From a virus, in IMG/VR virus record IMGVR_UViG_3300009503_000396, positions 1-58,052 of that record: a stretch of DNA of 58,052 nucleotides. One strand, 5' to 3'. The notes under the pieces were generated by a model, which saw only the letters and a program-made list of their open reading frames with translations, was not told the origin of the DNA and did not search any database. Each line of letters opens with the position of its first letter. Positions within the stretch are counted from its first letter, which is position 1. The position numbers and the translations under genes were made by a program. Below, piece after piece: positions 29,201 through 37,140 of this stretch.

Positions 29201-29736
29201 ATTTGGACACAATACTCAGGCCAAGAAGACTAAGTTCTGGAGCAGTGTATGAACTCTTGAAGAAGCAAGAAATTCACGTCTACTTAGCTGGTCCAATCTC
29301 TTTTGCTGAAGACTTGCAAGACTATCGTAGACAGCTACGAGAGGGACTCTTGAAGATAAGTCCAAAGTTTAAGATACATGACCCCTGGGAAAGGGAACAA
29401 GCATTGGGACCCATCAATTCAAACCATCTGAGTTATGAGGAGAAGAAAGCAGTTGCTGAAGAGGTAATCACAGCAGACTTGAAAGATATTGCTTCTTGTG
29501 ACATGTTGTTAGCTTACATATTTAGAATAGGAGTTGGCTCGTCTATGGAGATCTTCTTTGCTTCACGTGTTCTTGGGAAACCAGTCATAGTTGTCTACAG
29601 CCCAGAAGATGAGACAGAGGCTAATGTGCCTCTCTGGTTGATTGGACATGCTAATCTAATATTCCGTTCAAAGAAAGGTTTGTACTCATGGTTAAGAAAA
29701 GCATTGGAGGATGTAGAAAATGGAAACAGAACCTGA
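29188..29736 (+). CDS. Nucleoside 2-deoxyribosyltransferase-like
   Basis: A 182-residue protein; ATG 29188 follows CGGAGGAGATTG. IHVYLAGPISF, then D-rich ITADLKDIASCDMLLAYI, then GVGSSMEIFFASRVLGKPV with the catalytic-position Glu (E121), match the nucleoside 2-deoxyribosyltransferase order (LAGPI, DxxD, GT/S-x2-E). These enzymes swap bases on deoxynucleosides or hydrolyse dNMPs. Fits the nucleotide-metabolism genes nearby. Confidence 0.7.
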   Translation: MQEIDLDTILRPRRLSSGAVYELLKKQEIHVYLAGPISFAEDLQDYRRQLREGLLKISPKFKIHDPWEREQALGPINSNHLSYEEKKAVAEEVITADLKDIASCDMLLAYIFRIGVGSSMEIFFASRVLGKPVIVVYSPEDETEANVPLWLIGHANLIFRSKKGLYSWLRKALEDVENGNRT

Positions 29737-30316
29737 AGAACCAGATGGCGAACCCCTTCAATTCGTTGAGAAAGTGGAAAGAAGAGTAGATGACATTGTA
29801 GAATATGAACTTCTAAAACACAACACTATCGTATTACATGGTGAATTGACAGAAGAACTTTGCAATAGAGTGAGCAAACAGTTACTCTTCTTGGCACTGA
29901 AAGGGACTAAAAAGATTAACATTATTCTCAACTCTGTTGGTGGAGAAGTCTATCATGGTCTTCTTGTGTTCAACACACTAGAGGATCTGAAACAACGTGG
30001 TATACAGGTAACGATAGAAGCAAGAGGACTTTGTGCTAGTATGGGAGTTCTTATTCTCATGGGTGCTACAAAGCGAGTAGCTGCAAAGTACACTCGTTTT
30101 CTGTTACATGAGACATCCTCATTCACTTATGGGAAAGTCTCTGAGATGAAGGAAGGAGTACAAGAACTTGAACGTCTAAATGCTATGTTGGATGAGATAA
30201 TCATAGAACGTACGAAGATAAGTAAGAAAGTGTTGGAAGAAAAGACACGCAAAAGAGAATGGTGGCTGAGTGCAGAAGAAGCACTGAAGTATGGCATTAT
30301 CCATGAGATAAAGTAA
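29720..30316 (+). CDS. ClpP-like serine protease
   Basis: A 198-residue protein; ATG 29720 follows TTGGAGGATG. It has INIILNSVGGEVYHGL, GLCASMGVLIL with catalytic Ser107, YTRFLLHETSS with His130, and WWLSAEEALKYGIIHEI, the terminal ClpP/S14 block. The segment before WWLSAEEA (EKTRKRE) does not show a clear Asp at the usual third position, so activity is uncertain. Could be a processing or phage-type head protease, but no capsid gene is seen here. Confidence 0.65.
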   Translation: METEPEEPDGEPLQFVEKVERRVDDIVEYELLKHNTIVLHGELTEELCNRVSKQLLFLALKGTKKINIILNSVGGEVYHGLLVFNTLEDLKQRGIQVTIEARGLCASMGVLILMGATKRVAAKYTRFLLHETSSFTYGKVSEMKEGVQELERLNAMLDEIIIERTKISKKVLEEKTRKREWWLSAEEALKYGIIHEIK

Positions 30317-30320
30317 AAAG

Positions 30321-30328
30321 TTTATATT
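30321..30328 (+). promoter_or_regulatory. TATA box for metallophosphoesterase
   Basis: TTTATATT about 40 nt before ATG 30362. A start near 30349 would leave a leader containing AAAAGGAGG, the site used for ATG 30362. Confidence 0.4.
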
Positions 30329-30361
30329 GTCCTACATTAATGAAAGAAAAGGAGGTTGTGT

Positions 30362-32371
30362 ATGGAAATAAGATCTGGTGTTGTACTGGATGCGAAAGAA
30401 TCTGAGATTCCTGTGATTGTTCTGGAAAAGAAGAAAGGAACAGACTATGGAGAAATCTGTTTCATGGGCGACTGGCACTTAGGTTGTCAACCAGCTAATT
30501 CCTTAGTAGGTCTGGGTACAAGAATACAAGATGTGAGAGTTGGTGACTATGTAGGACAAGGACAAGTTCTAAAGACTTACAAGAGAGAGCCAAAGGAAGG
30601 AGAAAAACTTTATACATTGTTCATTACTGGGCTTCTTCCACTTAAGTTCACTGGGAATCATCCACTTCTAATAGCAAGAGGGAGAGGAAAGGCAAAACAT
30701 GGAGGAGTCTACATTAAGCCTGAGATAGAGAATTTTGCATTTGTCAGAACTGAAGATGCCAAAGTTGGTGACTGGGTTCTTCTTCCCAAGCTCCCTGAAG
30801 AACAGATGAAGATCTACCTACGACCTCAAAGGACTTGGCACAACCATACAGAGCTTACAGTTGACGAAGAAATAGCTAGATTCCTTGGATTTTATGTTGC
30901 TGATGGATATGTACATCGAAGCAGCATAGTTCTTTGTTTCAATCCTAAGAAGGATGGTAAGTTAATCAACAAATATAGAACAATTATAGAGAAAAGATTT
31001 GGACGGAAATGTACACTTGACAAGAGAGGACAACTAAGTTTCTCTTTTAAAGCATTGGCTGAATATCTCAAGAATCTAGGCAAGGTGAGGACAAAACGTG
31101 TTCCTCTGGAGATCCTTTATTCTCCTCGGCACATTGTTGAAACATTCTTAGAAGGATACATTGACGGGGATGGTTGGAAAGTTAGAAATGAATACAGAGC
31201 CACAACTGTTTCTGAAGTGCTAGCATATCAACTAAGTCTTCTTTCACCTAAAATTGAAAAGCTAATCACTATCCAGGCCTATGAACCTAAGAGACATATA
31301 TGGCCTAATGGCAAAATGTATCGTGAACACAAATGTTATCACATTTCTATCCCAATTGAGAGAAAGAAACAACGATACGGAGTCCTGAAAGAAGGACTAA
31401 CATTACGTATCGAAGATATCTTCGTGGAACCGCTGAGAGAGCCTGTGTATAACTTAACTACAACTTCCAATACGTACTATGCTCCAATTATAGTTCACAA
31501 TTCAGGTAATTTCTCTCTTGGACAATACATAGAGTACTTAGCTTATCTACTAGAACATCCTGAAATAAAAGTAGTTCTGATGGGAGACTTGATAGAAATG
31601 GGTGCATTGAGTCCTTATGGTGCTTCAGAAGAGAAAGTAGGCTCAATGCAGTTACTTGATGTTATCAGATTGTTAGAACCAATCAAAGACAGAATAATAG
31701 TCATGTTAGAAGGAAACCATGAAGAGCGTTTCTGGAGAGCAACAAAAGGGACAGATACAGTAACCAAGTCTGTTGCAGATGCTCTGAAAATACACCCTCT
31801 CTTACCAGGTCCAGAGAGAGGACAACTCTTCATGGTCAAAGTAGGAGAACAAGTATATTCTGTTTATGCTATTCATGGATCAACTGGTGCAACTATTTAC
31901 AAGGCAACACAATTAAGCAAAGTCTTTGCTAATATCCACACATCTCTAGCTGTACACGGACACAATCATCAGATATTCAAAGATCACAGAACATACTATG
32001 GAGTACGAGAGATAAAAGGAAAGTACTATCTAACAGTGCATGAACAGTATTGGTTGACAACTGGATGCTTTGTGAAGAACTTAGGGTATGCAGAGAAAGG
32101 AGCAATGCCAGTGACGAAGATAGGAGCACCATTTGTCAGATTCTATGCAAATCGTGAAGCTATTGAGATTATTGATGATCCAAGAATAACCTATGGAATA
32201 GGAACTGGGTCAAAGAAGATAGACTTGAAGAAGATAGGTTTGAAAGGGTTAGACTTGGAAAAGTACGAAGAACTGAGAGGATTTGGTGGCACACAAGTCT
32301 TGAAGAAAGGACGATGGGTGGAAACTGAGATATGTCCTTCTGTAGAATTGGATACGAAAGAGGAAGCTTAG
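30362..32371 (+). CDS. Metallophosphoesterase with intein
   Basis: A 669-residue precursor; ATG 30362 is 6 nt after AAAAGGAGG. Extein of about 330 residues has the calcineurin-like order: FMGDWHLG (motif I), KVVLMGDLIE (II), VMLEGNHEERF (III) and VHGHNHQIF (V). An intein interrupts motif I after HLG. These dimetal enzymes cleave phosphodiester or phosphomonoester bonds and include DNA repair nucleases such as SbcD/Mre11. The substrate is unknown. A lysine-rich C-terminal region follows. Confidence 0.7.
   Translation: MEIRSGVVLDAKESEIPVIVLEKKKGTDYGEICFMGDWHLGCQPANSLVGLGTRIQDVRVGDYVGQGQVLKTYKREPKEGEKLYTLFITGLLPLKFTGNHPLLIARGRGKAKHGGVYIKPEIENFAFVRTEDAKVGDWVLLPKLPEEQMKIYLRPQRTWHNHTELTVDEEIARFLGFYVADGYVHRSSIVLCFNPKKDGKLINKYRTIIEKRFGRKCTLDKRGQLSFSFKALAEYLKNLGKVRTKRVPLEILYSPRHIVETFLEGYIDGDGWKVRNEYRATTVSEVLAYQLSLLSPKIEKLITIQAYEPKRHIWPNGKMYREHKCYHISIPIERKKQRYGVLKEGLTLRIEDIFVEPLREPVYNLTTTSNTYYAPIIVHNSGNFSLGQYIEYLAYLLEHPEIKVVLMGDLIEMGALSPYGASEEKVGSMQLLDVIRLLEPIKDRIIVMLEGNHEERFWRATKGTDTVTKSVADALKIHPLLPGPERGQLFMVKVGEQVYSVYAIHGSTGATIYKATQLSKVFANIHTSLAVHGHNHQIFKDHRTYYGVREIKGKYYLTVHEQYWLTTGCFVKNLGYAEKGAMPVTKIGAPFVRFYANREAIEIIDDPRITYGIGTGSKKIDLKKIGLKGLDLEKYEELRGFGGTQVLKKGRWVETEICPSVELDTKEEA
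30485..31501 (+). other. Intein of metallophosphoesterase (339 aa)
   Basis: Begins with Cys directly after GDWHLG and ends VHN before Ser (SGNFSLG). Blocks: CQPANSLVGLGTRIQDV, LKFTGNHPLLIA, FLGFYVADGYVHR, EGYIDGDGWK, and YNLTTTSNTYYAPIIVHN. Its LAGLIDADG motifs predict a homing endonuclease. It differs in wording from the inteins of the guanidino gene. Confidence 0.85.
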
Positions 32372-32640
32372 TTATTGGCAGATATGACAAAGAAGGTTAC
32401 GTCAAGATACCAGTACAGTACAGGAAATACTTTATCAATAAAAGAGTCAAACTACTATTTGATCCAGAGAAGAATTTGTTGGCATTGAAACCAAGTGATG
32501 ATCCAAATGACTTTCCGACAAGTTATTGGCGTGTATGGTGTTCTGCATTCATAAGAAGTTATGACATACCTGCTCAAAAAGTCCCAGTTGTTTGGGATGA
32601 GAAGAACAAGTATTTGATAGCAAGGATTAAGAGGCAGTAG
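32332..32640 (+). CDS. Unknown protein, AbrB-like N-terminus
   Basis: ATG 32332 overlaps the phosphoesterase end by 40 nt. The 102-residue protein begins with a beta pattern (LVIGRYDKEGYVKIPVQYR, VKLLFDPEKNLLALKP) that resembles SpoVT/AbrB-like or other swapped-hairpin beta folds. This likeness is weak. No catalytic motif. Confidence 0.4.
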   Translation: MSFCRIGYERGSLVIGRYDKEGYVKIPVQYRKYFINKRVKLLFDPEKNLLALKPSDDPNDFPTSYWRVWCSAFIRSYDIPAQKVPVVWDEKNKYLIARIKRQ

Positions 32641-32642
32641 TT

Positions 32643-32918
32643 GTGGACTTGGCACTTGTTCTTAGTCTAATAGACACTGTTATCATTGGAGGTTTTGCTA
32701 TCTATAGGACTTATGTCAACTACAAGTCATGGAAACTGCAAGAGAAGATGTTAGAGGAATCGAGACAGTATTGGAATAGTTGGAAGGAACGAAGCAAGGA
32801 TGTAGCAAGGAAAGTACTTGAAGAAATATCAACTGAAGACTTGATAGCAGAACTAGAACGAAGAGAAAAAGAGAAAAAGGTTGTTTGTCAGAAAAGACAC
32901 AGGAGGAAAAACTTGTGA
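32643..32918 (+). CDS. Membrane-anchored coiled-coil protein
   Basis: GTG 32643 lies 3 nt after the upstream stop. One N-terminal hydrophobic segment (residues about 3-22) is followed by a long Glu/Lys-rich helix (EEISTEDLIAELERREKEKK), predicting an anchored coiled coil. The last codons overlap the next gene. Function unknown. Confidence 0.45.
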   Translation: MDLALVLSLIDTVIIGGFAIYRTYVNYKSWKLQEKMLEESRQYWNSWKERSKDVARKVLEEISTEDLIAELERREKEKKVVCQKRHRRKNL

Positions 32919-33289
32919 CAAGAGAACGGAAAGCACGTAAAAGACCATTCTGTCCTCTCTGTAACTCAGAGATGAAAAGGAAGGGCAAGAAAGGAAAGAA
33001 TGAATACTATAAATGTCCAAAGTGTGGGTGCAAACAGTTTCAAGATGGTTCTTACAGACAGAAACCAAATCCGGATACCTTGGACATAATGAACAGAGCA
33101 ATACGAGAACAGAGGAAAGAACAGTCATTGAAAAGGCTTATAAAGAGATTGAAGAAACAGAAGTATTTGCCTTACAAGACTTTCATCTGGGAAGGACGTG
33201 TGATTAATTTGGATGAGTATGATAGAGATGGAAACCTAATACCAAAGAAAGAGGAAAGGAAAGAGGAAACACTGCTTGAGGGTCAATGA
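32915..33289 (+). CDS. Zinc-ribbon protein
   Basis: GTG 32915 overlaps the preceding stop and follows AGGAGG; a longer frame begins at TTG 32885. The 124-residue protein has FCPLCNSEMKRK and KCPKCGCKQF, a zinc ribbon, then a Lys/Arg-rich helical region. Likely nucleic-acid binding. Confidence 0.55.
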   Translation: MTRERKARKRPFCPLCNSEMKRKGKKGKNEYYKCPKCGCKQFQDGSYRQKPNPDTLDIMNRAIREQRKEQSLKRLIKRLKKQKYLPYKTFIWEGRVINLDEYDRDGNLIPKKEERKEETLLEGQ

Positions 33290-33633
33290 TGTGTAAGAAT
33301 TGTGCATTTGCAGATGTAGACAGACCAAGTGAGAAAGAACAATGTAAAGTATGCATACGTAATCCTAAGAATCTCTCTCATAGATTTAAACCAACTACAT
33401 TCAATGGTGAACAGATAGACAAGCCAATTGACATGTATGTCTCAAAAGAGTTCTGGAGTCTACTCATTAAAATAATAGAGAAAATGCAGAAAAGCAAGCC
33501 AGTGTATCCTCCACATCCTTGGATAACATACTATCCTTCACCTTGGTCTAATACAACAAGTTCTACTAATTACTACATTAGTGTCCCTACATCTGTGCCT
33601 CTTGAAAACAGGAAGGGAAGGAAGAGAACATGA
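33286..33633 (+). CDS. Small Cys-rich protein with Pro/Tyr-rich tail
   Basis: ATG 33286 overlaps the upstream stop. MMCKNCAFAD and CKVCIRNP give two CxxC pairs. The C-terminal part is Pro, Tyr, Ser and Thr rich (VYPPHPWITYYPSPW) and probably unstructured. Its stop overlaps the AAA+ gene start (33630). Confidence 0.5.
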   Translation: MMCKNCAFADVDRPSEKEQCKVCIRNPKNLSHRFKPTTFNGEQIDKPIDMYVSKEFWSLLIKIIEKMQKSKPVYPPHPWITYYPSPWSNTTSSTNYYISVPTSVPLENRKGRKRT

Positions 33634-34826
33634 AATTGAATAAGTCTCCATTCACTGAACGTTTCTTGAAGAAAGCATATGAAGAATACAGAGAGCCAGG
33701 ACTGTTCTGGGCATCACTTACACTCTTGTCTTCTTGTTTTGTAGTTACTAGACACAAATGGTTGTTGATGAAATTTGGATCTTCTGGTGTTGGTAAGACA
33801 ATAAGTGATAAAGTAGCAATAGAGACATTTGGAAGTAGCCTTCATCCTCTAGTGATCTCTGGTAGACTTACACCTGCAGGAATGGCAAAAGTAATGAAGA
33901 AAGCAGAGAATGACAAAACAGCAAAAGAACATCTAGAGAAGTTCAGAAGGGCTAAACTGATATTCGTTGAAGACTTATCCCGTTGTACTACTCACTACTT
34001 GAAACTGACATCTCTTCAGTTCTTAGCTGGTCTAACAAAGACAACTCTCTTAGATGACTTGACTTCTGAAGGAGGGACTTTTGGAGGTAATCTGGGAGAT
34101 GAACCAAAGAAGAGCATGGTAGCTGGAACACCATCTGACTGGGAAGAAATTTCTAGTACTTCTTTGTACAATGAGTTTATTGACAGACGTTCATTAACTG
34201 CTATAGCACTTATGTCTCCAAAAGAATGGGCTGTACGTGAACAATTAGCAAAACAGACAACAGAGACAAAGGAAGATTGGCAAATAGTTCTACACTGGAA
34301 AGATATGATCTACAGTACAGACATACCGACTTACTATGGTCCTATGTTGGAACCTGTTTTTGGTCCACACAGGGACTCACTGTATGAGAAACTAGCAGCA
34401 TTCAAACACTTTCCTGAGAACGTACTGTACATGGTTGACTCATTGGCAGAAGGACATGCTAGACTTAATGGAAGAAACCAAGTAGGACCAGAAGACTATG
34501 AAGCAATAGAGAAACTGTTCTCAAGATTCCTGTTGTTGGCTGACATGAAGAAGAAAGAACTCTACATCGTAGAAGAATTGTGTAAGTCTCATGGAATGTT
34601 GACATTAGAAGAACTCACATATAGACTTAGGAAGAGAGCAAAACGTGAAGATCTACCAGACCTAGAAGTGGTACAGAAGACAATTTGTAACTATGCAGAA
34701 GCATCAAAGTACCTCAGTAAGACACGTGCATCACATAACAAGCCTGCATATGTCATGTTGTCTAATTATCTAAGAAGCATCTTCAATACATGGGATAAAG
34801 AAGTAAAGGAAGTGATAACGAAATGA
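33630..34826 (+). CDS. AAA+ ATPase, candidate replication protein
   Basis: A 398-residue protein. Walker A is FGSSGVGKT (49-57), Walker B KLIFVEDLSR with E114-D115, a sensor-type AGTPSDWEE, and Arg-rich IDRRSL after it. HARLNGRNQVGPEDYEAIEKL resembles the end of an AAA+ lid. The C-terminal 90 residues look like a winged helix (MKKKELYIVEELCKSHGMLT). MCM and MCM-like helicases share this order, so a replicative helicase or helicase loader is plausible, but the MCM N-terminal domain is not visible. Confidence 0.5.
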   Translation: MKLNKSPFTERFLKKAYEEYREPGLFWASLTLLSSCFVVTRHKWLLMKFGSSGVGKTISDKVAIETFGSSLHPLVISGRLTPAGMAKVMKKAENDKTAKEHLEKFRRAKLIFVEDLSRCTTHYLKLTSLQFLAGLTKTTLLDDLTSEGGTFGGNLGDEPKKSMVAGTPSDWEEISSTSLYNEFIDRRSLTAIALMSPKEWAVREQLAKQTTETKEDWQIVLHWKDMIYSTDIPTYYGPMLEPVFGPHRDSLYEKLAAFKHFPENVLYMVDSLAEGHARLNGRNQVGPEDYEAIEKLFSRFLLLADMKKKELYIVEELCKSHGMLTLEELTYRLRKRAKREDLPDLEVVQKTICNYAEASKYLSKTRASHNKPAYVMLSNYLRSIFNTWDKEVKEVITK

Positions 34827-35500
34827 AAGAAGCAGTCATTTTATGTGGTGGACAAGGACTGAGGTTGAAAGGACACATTGATGTGCCCAAACCATTTCTG
34901 ATCATAGATACAGAGACTGGTGAAACTCTCCTTGAGGCACAACTGAAGTGGTTGTTGGCATATAACTTTGAACATGTCATTTTAGCTATCTCACGAGAGA
35001 ACTACAAGTACATGAGAATAAACTACTCTAGACTTATGACACTCCCGTGGTTAGATCCATCTATTGAAGATGAGTATTTGGGTACTGGTGGTGCTCTAAG
35101 GAAAGCATTGGACTTTGTGGAAGAGAAGAACTTCTATGTTATGAATGTAGATGACATTTGTTCTTATAATCCAGATGAGTTGTACAATGCACAGAGGACT
35201 AGCAATGCAATACTCATCAAACAAGCAAGGTTGCCCTTTGGTGTAGTTGAGGTTGGACCAGACATGAGAGTAATAGACTTTGTAGAGAAACCAATGATTA
35301 GTAAGTATGTCTCATGCGGACATTATGTCTTCAACAGAAAGTTAGTTGAACAGTTCTTGCCAACAGAAGGAGACTTAGAACAGACACTGTTGAGAGAACT
35401 AGCAAAACAAGGATTATTGTATGCTCATGTCCTAACTGGCAAATGGATAACAATAAACACGTTCAAAGACTTGTTGGAAGCAAGGAGAAGTTTGAAATGA
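34823..35500 (+). CDS. Nucleotidyltransferase (NTP-sugar type)
   Basis: A 225-residue protein starting in an ATGA overlap. AVILCGGQGLRLKGH and PKPFLIIDTETG at residues 4-30 are the nucleotide-binding signature, followed by YLGTGGALRKALDFV and FYVMNVDDI. This matches sugar-1-phosphate nucleotidyltransferases (GDP-mannose pyrophosphorylase or heptose-1-P guanylyltransferase types). It would supply an activated sugar for the downstream glycosyltransferases. Exact sugar unknown. Confidence 0.75.
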   Translation: MKEAVILCGGQGLRLKGHIDVPKPFLIIDTETGETLLEAQLKWLLAYNFEHVILAISRENYKYMRINYSRLMTLPWLDPSIEDEYLGTGGALRKALDFVEEKNFYVMNVDDICSYNPDELYNAQRTSNAILIKQARLPFGVVEVGPDMRVIDFVEKPMISKYVSCGHYVFNRKLVEQFLPTEGDLEQTLLRELAKQGLLYAHVLTGKWITINTFKDLLEARRSLK

Positions 35501-36081
35501 AGTACATAGAAAAGATACAAGATAAGAAGTTGAAGTCAGCAGTACAAGATGCATACAGGAAATATGCTTACAAGCTACACTTCATACCAGCTTCTGTGTC
35601 TGGTAGTTATCATCCAGAAGATGAGAGAGGAAAGGAAGGACTTAATATTCACGTTGAGAAGTTATGTTGGTTCCTTGACCAAGTAGTCCAACAGTACAAG
35701 TTGTCAGATGAGACAAGAGATATTCTCCTGACAGCAGCATACTTCCATGACTTGGGGAAAGTAAAGTTAACAACAGTCAAACATGTGTTAGTATACAAGT
35801 CCAAGAAAGAAGAACGTTGTGTGAGAGTAGAACGTAATGTCTATGGATATGACAACCATGCAGAGGTAAGTGCTCAATTGGCTGAACAGTATTTGATCAA
35901 ATATGGTGTCCCAGAAGAACAACGTAATGTGATTGTCAGTATCATCCGCAAACACATGAGTCATTGGACACCACATGCTCCTCAACCATCAACAGAATTG
36001 GAGAAGTTATTTGCTCTTGGAGACTTTATTGTCTCACGAAAGGAATTCACACTAAGGAAGGAACGGAAGTGGTTATGGTAG
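35497..36081 (+). CDS. HD-domain phosphohydrolase
   Basis: ATG 35497 overlaps the upstream stop; a longer frame from 35443 lies in the previous gene. The 194-residue protein has H52 (NIHVEKL), the HD pair in AAYFHDLGKVK (H84-D85), then NHAEVSAQLAE, IIRKHMSHW and FALGDFIVS. This is the HD phosphohydrolase order (H...HD...H...D). Acts on nucleotides or cyclic nucleotides, substrate unknown. Confidence 0.65.
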   Translation: MKYIEKIQDKKLKSAVQDAYRKYAYKLHFIPASVSGSYHPEDERGKEGLNIHVEKLCWFLDQVVQQYKLSDETRDILLTAAYFHDLGKVKLTTVKHVLVYKSKKEERCVRVERNVYGYDNHAEVSAQLAEQYLIKYGVPEEQRNVIVSIIRKHMSHWTPHAPQPSTELEKLFALGDFIVSRKEFTLRKERKWLW

Positions 36082-36093
36082 AGGAGAGAGTGG

Positions 36094-36360
36094 ATGTTGC
36101 CTGAAGAAATAGAACTAGTAGAAGACTGGATCAGAAGACGGGTTGGACCACTTCTCAAAGATCCTTATGCTATACGGAATGGTGTACTGTACGTATCACA
36201 AGAAGATTTTGAGACTGTTAAGGTAATTTTACACGACTATCTATGGTACAACCGTAAGGGGTTTCCAGTTATTGCATGTGGGATACCTGAGTACTGGAAC
36301 ATCCTAGTCTATGTGTACCACACAAAGGAGGAATTTGTATGGATAGTGACATTGAGTTAG
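36094..36360 (+). CDS. Unknown protein, 88 aa
   Basis: ATG 36094 follows GAGGAGAGAGTGG. Helical N-terminus (EEIELVEDWIRRRVG), then a beta-rich section with aromatics (VLHDYLWYNRKGFP). No known motif. Its end overlaps the next gene by 22 nt. Confidence 0.45.
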   Translation: MLPEEIELVEDWIRRRVGPLLKDPYAIRNGVLYVSQEDFETVKVILHDYLWYNRKGFPVIACGIPEYWNILVYVYHTKEEFVWIVTLS

Positions 36361-36704
36361 AAGGAATATACAGACTGATGAAACAGAAATGGAAGTATGG
36401 ACATCCAGACTTCTACAGACTACTATTGCGAATGGGTGAAATCCACAACATAAAGAACAAAGGATATGGCATAGGAGACCCTCTAGGCAACTTTCTTGAG
36501 TGTGAAAGATTTGGTATTGAGGCCTGGAAAGGATGTCTAGTCCGTATGTCTGACAAGTACTCTCGCCTCTGCAACTTGGCTGCTAAGATAGACAGTCCAG
36601 AATATCAAGATGCTATCAAGCTAGAGAACTTAGAAGACACTCTTATAGACTTAGCAAACTATTCTCTCTTGTGTATCATACTACTAAGGAGAAGAAAACA
36701 ATGA
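36339..36704 (+). CDS. DUF1599/MazG-like nucleotide protein
   Basis: A 121-residue all-helical protein; ATG 36339 follows AAAGGAGGAAT. The C-terminal core has KGCLVRMSDKYSRLCNL and LENLEDTLIDLANYSLLC, the RxxDKxxRL...DTLxDLanY pattern of DUF1599, an all-alpha NTP pyrophosphohydrolase relative. Probably removes or modifies a nucleotide. It belongs to the nucleotide-metabolism cluster. Confidence 0.6.
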   Translation: MDSDIELEGIYRLMKQKWKYGHPDFYRLLLRMGEIHNIKNKGYGIGDPLGNFLECERFGIEAWKGCLVRMSDKYSRLCNLAAKIDSPEYQDAIKLENLEDTLIDLANYSLLCIILLRRRKQ

Positions 36705-36841
36705 GATGTCCAAAGTGTGGATCTACTAGCATAGACCAATGTCCTAAGTGCAAACAAGGACTGAAGAAATGTCTTACTTGTGGTTTTGTAGCTGAACAGA
36801 AATATTTTGAAGGTACTCCACTACCATCACAGAAGGAATGA
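36701..36841 (+). CDS. Zinc-ribbon micro-protein (46 aa)
   Basis: ATG 36701 overlaps the upstream stop (ATGA). Three CxxC-type motifs (RCPKCGS, QCPKCKQ, KCLTCGF) within 30 residues form one or two zinc sites. The stop overlaps the next start (36838). Role unknown. Confidence 0.5.
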   Translation: MRCPKCGSTSIDQCPKCKQGLKKCLTCGFVAEQKYFEGTPLPSQKE

Positions 36842-37140
36842 GCATGGACATTTCAGAATACGTGAAGAGATGTGGCGAGTCCGCCAATCGCAAAGGTTGG
36901 AAAGTGACGTGGGAAGAGTATCCAGCATATCTTCTTGCTACAATTGATGAACTCACTGATTCTTTTGACAGTGGTTGGAGAGATGACAACAAGACAAAGG
37001 CTTTTGAAGAGATCGGAGATTGTCTAATACGTCTGTTTCATATCATCCATGATCTAGGGATACCAATTGAAGAAATCTTAAATAGACTTATGACAGAGAA
37101 CGAACACAGGCCTTACAAGCACAACAGAAAGAGAATTTAG
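36838..37140 (+). CDS. MazG-like NTP pyrophosphohydrolase
   Basis: A 100-residue all-helical protein starting in an ATGA overlap. AYLLATIDELTDSFDSGWRD, FEEIGDCLIRLFHI and MTENEHRPYKHNRKR match the small MazG-like pattern (E-x2-E/D, D-x3-W, EEIGDxxIR). Expected to hydrolyse NTPs or dNTPs, cleaning the pool or controlling a stress nucleotide. The second such enzyme of the cluster. Confidence 0.6.
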   Translation: MSMDISEYVKRCGESANRKGWKVTWEEYPAYLLATIDELTDSFDSGWRDDNKTKAFEEIGDCLIRLFHIIHDLGIPIEEILNRLMTENEHRPYKHNRKRI

